This document shows, piece by piece, positions 25,201 to 37,200 of a stretch of DNA of 64,000 bases. The DNA lies in the NCBI GenBank assembly GCA_047967505.1, contig CM106539.1. One strand, given 5' to 3'. This DNA comes from Dipteris shenzhenensis. Lineage: Eukaryota; Polypodiophyta; Polypodiopsida; Gleicheniales. How positions within the stretch are numbered: the first letter of the stretch is position 1; every line of letters starts with the position of its first letter. Position numbers and translations under genes: made by a program. Below the pieces are notes generated by a model. That model ran no database searches, was not told where the DNA came from, and saw only the letters and a list, made by a program, of their open reading frames with translations.

Positions 25201-28200
25201 TAGAGCTGCCCCAATCGCATAATCACTCGCATCGGCCTCTAAAACATAAGGCCGGGTAGGATCGAGTAATGCAAGAACGGGTGCTTCCTTGATAGAAAAC
25301 TTCAAGGTTTCAAAAGCCTTGTTCATTATATCATTCCAAGAGATCGGTTGAGTAGACCTGCGTCCACGACCTTTCAATATGTTTGTCAGGGGTGCCGTGA
25401 TATGTGAATAATCACGCACAGACTTTCGGAGAAATACCGTAAATCCTAGGAAAGAACGAAGTTGTTTCACAGTCTGAGGAATAGGCCATTCTAAAACCTT
25501 TTGGATACGATTCAGATCAATGCTAATACCTTCAGAAGAAATCTTGTGTCCTAATTAAATGATCTCCTTCATAAAGAAGTCACATTTACTCATCTTGGCA
25601 TAGAGCTTATGCTGTCTTAGAATAACTAAGACAATCCGGAGGTGTCCTATGTGATCCTCAAGCGTTCGACTATATACCAAGATGTCATCTAAGAACACTA
25701 CAACAAATTTGCCCAGAAAATCCCTGAACAAATCGTTCATCATCTGCTGAAAAGTAGCAGGAGCATTGGTCAAACCAAAAGGTAATACGAGAAACTCGTA
25801 ATGACCATACCTAGTTCGGAATGCGGTTCTATCTATGTGTTTAGCATAGATACGGATTTGGTGATAACCCGTACGCAAATTAATCTTAGTGAAATATTTC
25901 GCTCCGGCCAAACGGTCTATCAAATCATCGGAACGAGGTAGAGGGTATCGATTCTTAATTGTCACTTTATTTAATCGTTTATAATCTATACACATTCTCC
26001 AGGTAGAATCTTTCTTCTTTCTTAAGAGGACAGGTGCACTCCAAGGTGATTTACTTGGGCGTATATAGCCCATATTCAGGTAATCCTATAGCTGGGTAGC
26101 TAACTCATCCTCCTCGACCTGGCTCATCCTATAAGGTGGCACACTAATAGGTTGAGCCCCTGGGACTAAGTCTATGCGATGATCTACTGCCCGTTCTGGA
26201 GGTAAACCTTCCGGCAGTTGAGCAGGGAATACATCCTTAAAACTATCTAACAACATTCTCAATTCACGGTGTTCAAACACACTTAAATCATTCTTGTTAA
26301 TTACAAAAACAACAAATGAAGAAAGCGGAATCAAAACACAGTGATAGACATCATAATGAGAAGTGTTTAATATATTCCGAAGCTGCATCGCAGATACAAT
26401 AGGTCCCTGAGAAGAGGGAATTTTATCACACTGAATACAAAATTGGGTGTCCTTATCTACAAAAGAAAGTGTATGCTCCGTCCATCCAATCTGAATATTG
26501 TGGGTTTTAACCCACTCTATTCCGATCAACAAGTCTACATGCTCGAGGTGCATAACATAACACGTAAGAACCCGTGTGTAGGCTTGAATCCGGATAGGAA
26601 GCGCTTCAACCTTGCGATCCCAAAACTGCTTCCCAGCTGGAAGCTGCACCTCATAGGTGTGATTGCTAGGTACTGTGGACAGCCCCATCTTCTGCACAAA
26701 TTTGTAATTAACAAAATTGTGAGAGCTGCCCGGATCAAAGAGAATGTGAACCTGTTGGTCCCTAACTTCTCCATAAACGCGGAAAAGATCATGGGAACCA
26801 AACAATGAAGTATTGAAAGTGCAATTACAAGAAAGTGGGCAGGTAATGACATTTACTGAAATACCTGTCATCGAAACTTGGTTCGCTTCCTTGGCTCTGG
26901 TTCCTGGACCTGCCTGGAGCTTTGGTCCAAGCACTAACTTTTGATTCTTGCGCTTTGGACACTCATTCTTGGTGTGGTCCCGCTCCTCGCAATAGAAGCA
27001 ACGTCCTTCTTTCTTGAGCTTCAAAGTACGAAGAAAACGGGCTTTACCATTCTTTGCCTGAGTCAAGTGTTTCTTGGAGGCGTTGTCCGTAGACTTCGTC
27101 TCCCCAGTACCAGTCGTAGGCTGAAAGAACTTGCGTTTGTTCTTTCCACTCGTGTCGGAAACTGTAGTTACTTTTGCACCGGCCATGGTGTCATCATAAA
27201 TACGCGCGTAGTTCATGGCCTCTTGCAACATTGTGCATTTGTTGTTCTTTATTTGCAACTTGTACGAATCTGGCAAACCATCAACAAAGAAACCTAACAA
27301 GGTCACTGGATCCATTTTTGTGGCCCTGGTCTGCAGATCTCGAAACCTTTGAAGATAAACTTCAAATGACAAGTTTAGCTTTGACATATCGAGGGCTTTA
27401 AGCTTGCCAACGATATCATAATCGTCCTCCTTCTTCAGGAACTCCTTCCTGAAGACCCCTTCGAAATCTATCCATGTATTCAGCTTAGGCTGGAGTTCCT
27501 TCCACCATAGCAACGCTTTACCTGACATGAAACCGGCTGCAAGCTGGATTTTCTCCTCATCTGGGTACGGGTGGAACTGGAAGTGTACCTGCCACTTGTG
27601 TAACCAAGTGTCAACCACCTCCTTAGTTCGAGACTTTTGATCTCCCGGAAAAGGGTCGGGAGTTATGTTCGGACCTAGCACTGAAGCCATGGCATCCACA
27701 TGCGTGAGTGCCTGCACAGTGCTAGCCAGAAGAGTGAGAGTCGTCTGAATCCTTTGGAGTTGCTGTGTCAACCCCGTTTGATTCGCATTAACCTGCTCGA
27801 ATTTTCCATCCAGAGCAGTGGTGAATTCACTGAAGGCCTTTTTCGTAATCAGGTCATCATAAAGACCCTGATCTTCCTCTCCCACAGGAGTGTAATCCAA
27901 ATCCTGCTCTCCCATGGTGAACTCGGGATTTGCAGAATCAGACATAACTGAAATCTGATTTGAATATAAACTGAGAGAAATAACTGAGTGAAACGAAGCG
28001 GAAAGGAGAATGGAGCAGAGGAAAACCGTCCCAAGAGATGCTGACGGAAGGAGATGCTGAAAACTGGCGAACCGGAGATGCAATAATCCCGGAGTCTGGC
28101 TGAACTCGATGCAGGCTGCAGCGTACGGAATGCTGCAGCAATCCGTACCGTACGGTACCCTCCTGCTGACCGCACAGGTGACGCAGCTGTACGGATGGCT

Positions 28201-31200
28201 GACGTGGCTGTACGGCTGCTGATGCGATCTGTACGGCTGCTGATGCATTTTGTACGGACGCTGATGCAGTCCGTACAGTCGCTGACGTGTGCGTACGGAG
28301 GCTGACGCAGGCAGTACGGTGATGACGCAGGCTGTACGGCCGATGACGCAGGCTGTACGGTAGCCTGCGCAGGCTGTCCCGAATCTCGATGGCGCAGTCA
28401 CTTCGTAGGGCAGAGAGGGCTCCTTGCAAGGCTATGGCTGGGGCTGGAACCCTGTCCAACTATATAGGGAACAGGGCAGCCTAATTAGGAAGCCCTGCTT
28501 CCAAAAAAGGCTCACCCTCCCAGCTTTGGAGGGGGGTGCTTTTTCGAAAAAAGCAACACCTCTCTCAGGGTGGCCGCACCCTGTTCCTGCTCCTTGCGTC
28601 TCTCCCTGCCCTGGCCGAAAATCCTACCAGCCATCGCACCCACACAGCCTCCACCGCAGCCCCGTCAGTCGCTATCTGCTTGCCTGCAACTCAGCTACCC
28701 TATCGCCTCTCTTTCCTTCTTCTCTACTCTCTCCCAGCTATGTGCATCCTTCTCTCTCTAAAACCCTTCAGTAAATTCGAAATCTAGACTCTCTCTTTCT
28801 CCTACCTTTTCCCTACATCCTGACCACCCCTGATAACCCAGGAACCAACCAGAATTTGCAGCAGCAGATTTCGAAGTTTAGGGCATACATGGAGGAAGAA
28901 ATCGTCAAAAATTCTTGCATCAGAAATTCCTACCTCAGGAGCTAGCTCTGATACCAACTGACACGTCCCATGCACTCCTGAAACCTCTGATCTGCAAACA
29001 AACACACACCACGTGAGAACTGAGCAGGCTGCTCACCACCCAACCATGACATCTACAGGATGTGATCCCGAATCAGGAGATGTTCCCTCCGAGCCACAAG
29101 CTGAGCTACTGGCACGAACTCCCAATCAGATCCAAACCAGCCTGGTGTCCCATACCACCAGGTGGCGCTGTGAAGCCCTGGATCTGCCACTGGGCCTTGG
29201 GCTACGCTAAGATGCAGGCGCGTGCCGTGACTCAATCCAGGATCAGACCTAGCACCTGGGAACGAAACTTGCTCCCAACTGCACACGGAGAATTGAACCC
29301 CCTGGGCCCCTTTTATAGACTCGAGCCCCGAGCGCCAAAAATAGCGAAGACCTATAAATAGTTTGTACCCTTGCCACTCAACCCGAGAATCAAGCCTGCC
29401 TAGCTCTAAGCCTCCCCAGGCTACCTGAGCTAGTCTAGTGTACCCAGTACACGTCAGATACCAATCCGTGCACATGACAGACCAGCAGCCTGGCTTGTCG
29501 TTGCTATTAGCAGCCCGTTTGAAGATCGGGCTTCCCTCGGGGCGTGGCATCTCTTTGTGCAGCAGTGCACATCCCCTTCCAGGCCACCTCTTGGGGGCAC
29601 AACCCTCAGGCAGGGCGGCTTGCCCCTTGATGGGTTTCCTCGACAAGCAGCCCCTTGCAAGGGTGCTTTAGGTGGGAAGGCCTCGGCTTTTGTGAGGGCC
29701 TTTTTCAAAGTTTTTTAACAGCCTTCCGGAGGTGTGTCGAGGAGATTGCAGGGCGTTTCTTTTGGTGCTGTCCTTTGGTGGTTTTTCAGCCACTAGAGAG
29801 CAGCCCCCAGCTAGCCTTCTCCTTTGGGCTGGTTGTTTTTCTTTTTGGGACTCTTCATTGTAGTGGTTTCGGAGGGCCTTTCTCCTTCGTACCATCGCTG
29901 GGTTCTTCCTTTTTGCTGGCCTCTTTTCTCAAAGCTTTTGGGGGTCCTTTGAGAGGGCCGAAATCCTCTCCTTACCTCCTTTTCCCTTTTTCCCTTTTCC
30001 TCCCTTCTCGCAGCACAGTGGTTGTGTTTTGTCTTCTGAAGAACGAATCTTGGTGGTGACAGTTGGTTTTGCCAGAGGGGCTCACATGGCAGCACCCTCG
30101 ACTCCCCAATCCGTTAAGGTCCTCTCTCCAAAGGACAAACACCAAGTGAAGAAAGCAGTTCAGTCACTTCCGGACGGAGTAGGATAGTTGACCTCATGCT
30201 AACCATGAGCCAAGTACATGATTAGAGTTAGGTGAGCTTATCATTGGATGGTGACCATATCCAAGAGGTCACTATCTACGGCATAGGGGTTTTCCTTCTG
30301 ACTTGAGCTCCTCCGACACCACCAGATCACTTGGGAGAGGAGCCCCCTTCTATTGGGCCTGCGTCTCAACTACCTTATCCCTTGGTACCACGAGTTCACC
30401 GATGATGATATGGATTCAACTCGTTGCATGCCTCGCTTCCTTGTGATGCTCCGGTTTTCGGGCCTTCCCAAAGAGTATAGATCCATCCATCACTCTATTG
30501 CTGCTGCCTACCATGGACACAAGGGGTGGCCCAGGTGTGAGGTATGGCTGGATACTATTTTCAGGGCACACCTAGCAAAGAGAAGACGGTACACAATTGT
30601 GTGGAGACGTTAGAAATCACGATACAGCGGAAGCAAAAGAGACGAATACTTGCTGGGAAACAACTCAACAAAAGTGCAGCAACAAAGTAGCAAAAGAGAT
30701 GGCAGAAATGAACAAGTTCTTCCTTTTGGAATGAAGGGCAAAAGGCTGCAAGAGGAGCAGCTACAAAGGGCAGCAGTTGTTGCAATCTTCTTCCACCAAT
30801 GGTGGGCTAGACAAGTCGCCGTCTCCCTACTAAGTGCGCGCTGCTGGATCAGCTTCAGTGCTGAGAGGCACAATGCTTGAGTGCTATTTGATAGTGAGGG
30901 GGAAGGGAGCTTTATATAATAGAGGGGAGAGGCCACAAAGGGATGGTGGCACCGACCATTGACCTTGGCCACTGAACATTGACCTTGACTACCGACCATT
31001 GACATTGGCCATCGACCATTGACCTTGACCACTGGCCATTAGTGACCATTGACCTTGACCATCGGCCATTGACCTTGACCACTGACCATTGACTTTGACC
31101 TTGGCCATCGACCATTGACTTTGACCAGTCGGTGACCCCCTCTCAATCACTCCCCCTTCTAACCGCCTAAGCCCCTTGCCCTTCTCCTCATAAATGGGGG

Positions 31201-34200
31201 GCAAAATATGTGGGGCATTAACCACGAATTCTAACACCCCCTCTTAATGACCCAATGGTGGGCCGATACCCATGCGTGTGATCAGATGCTCTCGAGGGAG
31301 AGTCTTCGTGAAAACATCAACCAGGTTGTCGGCGGTGGGGACGTACATCAGCTTAACAATGCCATCGATGATGAGCTCTCGAACAAAATGGTAGTGAACC
31401 TCGATGTCCTTGGTTCTGGCGTGAAACATTGGATTCTTTGCAATCGCCATGCAACTCTGGTTGTCACACAGGATCACGGTCGACTCGGTCTGTGTCTGGT
31501 CCAGATCCTACAAGATCCATCTAAGCCATAAAGATTTGCATGTTGCGGTGCATGCAGCCCTGTACTCCGGGTTCGTCGATGAGAGGGCAACAGAAGGTTG
31601 CTTCTTGTAGAGCCATGAGATAGCTCCTGAAGAAAGCACAAAACAATAGCTTGTAGTGGATCGCCGAGTGTCGAAGTCCCCGGCCCAGTTGGAATCACAG
31701 AAACCCCCAAGGTCCAACCTTGAGGTGTAGGTAATGCCATAGGTACTAGTACCCTGTAGGTACCGTAGTACTCTTAATCTTGCTCTCCAGTGTGCCTCCT
31801 TGGGTTTGGTAGAGAACTTGCATAAGACTCCAACGGAGAAAGAGATGTCGGGCCGAGTGTTGGTAAGGTACGGAAGACTCCCTACCAACCGCCGGTAACG
31901 TCCAGCATCCACCAATGTTGATGAATCATGGATGCTGAATTTCAGCCCAACCTCCATCAATGTAACTGCAGGCTTGCAGTTCTCCATCTGGAACCTCCTA
32001 AGCAACTCATGACAATATTTCTCCTGACAAATGAAAATACTGTCATTGCTCTGCCGTACCTCAATACCAAGGAAGTAGTGGAGCAGCCCCAAGTCTGACA
32101 TCTCGAACTCTGTCATAAGCAGCTTCTTGACTTGGGCTATTTTGTCCTTGTGATTCCTTGTGAGCACGAGATCATCTACCTCAATGAAGTAGTGGTTGGG
32201 ATTAGAAGGACTCCTCTCGAGCCCAAACTTGTCAAAGAACTCATCTATCCGTTGGTACCATGCTCTGGGGCATAGTTGGCCCGAAACGTACGAAACGTTT
32301 CTGAAACGTCATTTTTGAAACGTTTCAGTTTTGAAACTCACGTTTTGGGAGCCCCAAAAAAAACCTAAATGTTGAAAAGCCCCAAAAATGCTGTTTTTTG
32401 GGTTTCTTACCTTCTCATATCGATTTCAGTGCCCATACTTGCTCTCAATTCGCCTTCAACCCATACACCTGGCGTCTGTACACACCGTACATGTTGTGCA
32501 GCTTGTCCGTACACGCTGTACATGTTGTAGCAACATGTTGGCTGTATATCCTGTATGGCATATCCCGTATAGGCTCTTCAGCCCGTTCAGACTGAGGATT
32601 CTTTTTGTTACTCTAGTACTTTCATGTTTTGAGTCTTGACTACTTTAGTACTTTCATATTTTGCTATGTACTCTTTTTTAATATTTTCCGACATCAGATT
32701 ACCTATTTATTATTAGCATCATTTCAGCTTTGAAAATTGAACCTCTTGTGACTTGTCATGACTCTCGTGATACGATGACATAAATCACGATCCATTAATC
32801 ATTTATGTATCTTTCTCAATTCTGAAATATGAGCATGTCACCATTGACTTTTGAATGTACAATGATGTGTTAATTTTTAGAATTAATAATATGTTTCAAG
32901 AATCAAGAATCAAATTTCAAGTTCTCACTTCTTTGGAGTCTTCGAAGCACTTGGTCATGCGAATAGCCTCCTAGATGCTTGTTAGGCTCCGTAGCGCTTA
33001 GGAAAATAACCCTTCGCAGTACCTGCAACAATTAATTAAAGCGCACCACCATGGCACCCATTAATTGTTAGCGCTTTGCATGCAAATAACACAGTGGACT
33101 AATTCTAGTCACCGTGGGCGTCCCCATTGAACACATGTGCACACATAACAAATATAAAAAAATATTTTTATTCTCTGGTTAACCGGAGTCAACACTCTTG
33201 ATTATGATTGAGAGGCTTTGGCCAAGGGTCGAGGCGCCTTAATTATAGTCAAGTCTCTCCAACCGAAGTTGGCACATCTTGGTTAACCGTAGTTAACCCT
33301 CTTGGTATAAACCAAGTCTTCTTGACCGAGATCAGGCTTACTTGACCGAAGTCAAGTATCTTTGACCGTAGTGAATTCTTTGACCAATAGAAAAACTATT
33401 TTGACCATAATTAACCCACATGGAAAAACTCTTTAATTATGATCTAATAAATGGTCAACTGTACTTTGACTTAGGATATTTACATTGTGGTGACATCCCC
33501 TCGGCTTTTATTCAATCGACCTCAATTGAGAAGCTTGCTTGTAAACATCCAAAAGCTGTGTCGAACAACATGTCTTCATCCATCCACTTGGAATCCAATG
33601 CCGTATAATTCTTGAATTTTACAAGGTATCTGTAAAATTCTTTGCCTTGAGGGCCTTTGCGTACGGTATGGTACACGATCTGCTCTGGTTGAAGAACCTC
33701 CTCCAACTCATCCACTTCTGGTGGATCCTTTGATATTGCTTCTGTAGGCTTTGGCCCGTGAAATTTCTTTAGCAGATTCACATGGAATGCATTGTGAATC
33801 CTCCAATGTTCTGGCAATGCTAATCTGTATGCAACCTCATTTATTCTTTCTGTAACCCTGAAAGGGCCATAGTACCTGGGAGATAACTTTGCATATACTT
33901 TATGTTTGCCTTTAAACTTGCGGAGCCTAGCTTTCTCGAACTTTAAAAGTACCCAATCCCCTTCCTAGAGATTTAATTGTCTCCTATGCTTATCTGCAGC
34001 TCTTTTATGCTTCTCTTGAGACCTTTCAATTGCTGTCCGGACTTGGCTGTAGGCTGTTTGGAGGTCTTTCACAAACTGATCAGCTGCAAATATTTCATCC
34101 TTGGTCCTGAGGATAGGCGGCAGAATCACCTTCCCATAAATGACCTCAAAGGGGGCTTTCCCTGTAGAGCTGTGTACTGTATTATTGTAAGCAAACTCTA

Positions 34201-37200
34201 CCAATAGTAGGTACTTTTCCCAGTCTAAACCTTGGTCACCCACGTAGCATTTCAGCATATCCAATGCTGTAGAATTTGCTACTACACTTTGACCATCTAT
34301 CTGGGAATGGAAAGAAGAAGAAAAATTTAGATTCGTGCCCATATTATCAAATAAAGCTCTCCAGAATAAACTGGTCATTCTGGGATCTCGATCACTGACA
34401 ATGGACTTAGGCATACCATGATGCTTAAAGATTTGTGCCATGAAAAGCTTAGCCATATGATCTGCCTTTATGGTTTTACGACCGGAATGAAATGAGCTTG
34501 CTTGCTGAATCTATCAATGATGGTCCAAATCCCATCATTCCCTGACTTTGATCTTGGCAAATAAAAAATGAAGTCCATTGTAATACTTTCCCACGGTGCC
34601 TGAGGCACGGGAAGAGGCATAAGTAGGCCAGGTGCCTTCCGTTTATCATACTTCACTTTCTGATACGTAAGGCATTCAGTAACAAACTGATGTATATCTT
34701 TCTGCATCCCTGGCCAAAAGAAATACCTCTCTAGTGCTAGAGTTGTTGCTGTAATTCCTCTATGTCCAGCATAGGGAGGTGCATGGCATTCCTCCAAAAT
34801 CTTTTTCCTCATCTCTTGGGTGATGCATAGGCAGTCATCTTTCATTAGATACCCATCTTTCAGGGATTAGTGACTGGTGGACTGCCCCTCTTGCATTTGC
34901 TGTAAAATCTCGCCAAAATCTGCATCATTAGCATATTGCTCCCTCATGCCTTCCAGGTCTTGATGATAAGCAATAGTCACATTGTTGACTTGGGGTCTTC
35001 GAGACAAGGCATCTGCCACTCTGTTCCGAATTCCTCAGCATATTTGCCCATTTCATATGCTTCTCGGAAAGTTTTGTCTGAGTTAGAAAATATCTTAGAG
35101 TTTGGTGATCTGTTTTAACAGTAAAATCTACACCCAAAAGATAGTGCTTTCATGTGTTCACAGCATGAACTACAGCCAATTCTTTTTCATAGATTCCCAG
35201 ATATCTTTAAATATCAGGCAATCTTCGGCTCTCGTATGCTACTACATGTCCATTCTGATGTAATGCAGCCCCAACATACTCTCCACAAGCATCGCAATCA
35301 ACATCAAAAGGTTGATAAAGATCCGGGACTACAAGAATAGGCTCTGTAGTCAACTTCTCCTTGAGTGTATTGAATGCTTTTTTCTGTGATATTCCCCATG
35401 TAAAGGCTGCATTTTTCTTAGTAAGGTCATGTAATGGAGCTGCGATATCAGCAAAATGCCTGATGAATCTCCTATAGTAGGAGCAAAGTCCCAAAAAACT
35501 ACGGACTTCATGCATAGTTTTCAGCTCAGGCCATTCTTGGATGGCTCGGATCTTTGCAGGATCCATCTGTATCCCATTCTTGGATATTATATGCCCCAGA
35601 TAATGGATCTCTTCCAAAAAGAACTCACTTTTCTTGCTATTGGCAAAAAGCTGATGATTTCGAAGTTCTTGAAATACCAAAGCAAGATGTTCCCTGTGCT
35701 CTTCTTCTGTCTTTGAAAAGACTAGGATATCAACAAAGAAAGAACCCGTGAAATGCCTATACTTTCGGAAGATGCGATCCATCATTCTATTGAATGTGGC
35801 TGGAGCATTTGTCAACCCAAAAGGCATCACTAAGTATTCATACAACCCGAATGTAGTGCGAAAAGCTGTCTTATGCACATCTTGTGGTATTCTGACTTGA
35901 TGATAGCCACTCTTCAAGTCTATCTTGCTGAAAATTGTTGCTCCTCTGAGCTGGTCAAGCACATCATCTATGCGTGGTATCGGAAATCTATTTTTGATGG
36001 TCATTTTATTCAATGCACGATAATCAATGCACATTCGAAAAGAACCATCTTTCTTCTGTACTAGAAGTAGTGGTGAGCAAAAAGGAGACGAGCTGGGCTG
36101 AATCAACCCCTTGGACAGCAAGTCATGCACTCGAGCCATAATCTCCTCTCTCTGAGTCACACTGACTCTATAAGGTGGTCTATTTGGTGGCTCACTACCA
36201 GGCATTAACTCTATCTGATGATCCTCTGGTCTCTCTGGGGGTAACTCCCCTGTGAAAGCATCGGAAAAGCAATCTTTAAAGTTTACAAGAAACTGAAATT
36301 TATCTTTGTCTGCATTTTCATTTCAGCATGCATATCATTCTCTTTTTCTTTTACAATCGCCAAACATAATACAGCCTCTAGCGCTAAGCACCAATCGGAA
36401 AAATTCACTCTTGGCAGAGTCTCACGTCCTCCGGTGCTTTATTACGTTTGGCTTTCCCAAGATGGAGGCGAATTCTTTTGATTCCATCACGGAGCCCGTC
36501 TCGTACTGACTTTCACATCTCAAGCACACAAGGCGGGATATACACTTTATCTCCTTGCTGGTCACAACCTCTGTTGACACAACGTAGGCGTTATCGGGAA
36601 TGCTCAAGCGTGCAATCATTCGCCTCTCACCTGTCTTAATCGCTCCCACCATAGAAGGTTGGGAAAGCTGGCTCTCATACCAATGAAACCTTCTTCAGAA
36701 ACCAACGTTAAAATCTTGCGCTCAACTTTACTCTTTCACAAGCTCTCCCTCTCTCCCTCCCTCTACATATGCACTAGGGCCCAGGACAAAGCGTTGGGCT
36801 GGACCCCTCCGAAGGTTTTTATTCATAAGAGAGAAATCGAGTACAAGAGTTCAGCGTAGAGCTATCTCTACAAAATCCAAAACGTGAATGAAATTACATG
36901 AGCTCTTAGGCTCTCTTTCTTGGCAACAAGCCACTTGTCAAATTCTAATTACATGCCACTAAGGGCAACTCTGGAGTCTTCGAAGCACTTGGTCACGCGA
37001 ACAGCCTCCTAGATGCTTGTTAGGCTCCGTAGCGCTTAGGAAAATAACCCTTCCCAGTACTTGTAACAATTAATTAAAGCACACCACCATGGCACCCATT
37101 AATTGTTAGCGCTTTGCATGCAAATAACACACTGTGGACTAATTCTAGTCACGGTGGGCGTCCCCATTGAACACATGTGCACACATAACAAATATAAAAA

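Larger units (their letters stand above)
19153..29479 (-). mobile_element. G1: Ty3/gypsy chromovirus with both LTRs, target duplication GACCA
   Basis: LTRs at 19153-19673 and 28959-29479 are each 521 bp and begin and end TGACA...TGACA on +. GACCA occurs at 19148-19152 and 29480-29484. On the minus strand the PBS TGGTATCAGAGC (28945-28956) lies two bases inside the 5' LTR, and a polypurine tract (about 19674-19690) precedes the 3' LTR. Gag, protease, RT, RNase H, integrase and a chromodomain follow in gypsy order. The element holds a 3.5-kb LINE at 21279-24797. By my alignment the LTRs differ at 13 sites, 12 of them transitions, about 2.5%. Confidence 0.93.
30609..32275 (-). mobile_element. 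Truncated copia: RT C-half, RNase H and one LTR
   Basis: On the minus strand the fragment begins at about 32275 inside RT ([17 protein letters not shown]) and ends with an LTR at 31236-30609. A polypurine tract (AAGAGGGGG, 31237-31245) separates the two. The 5' LTR, gag, protease, integrase and RT N-half are absent. It overlaps copia-3 in RT content, so it is not that element's missing part. Confidence 0.8.

Noticed and set aside
27946-28401. N-terminal extension of G1 gag
   Set aside because: The added residues mirror the GTACGG repeat; the internal Met at 27945 begins gag-like sequence.
30609-32275. Missing 3' part of copia-3
   Set aside because: Both cover the RT from the QAPxxWY region to the KPxxT region, so they overlap and are different elements.
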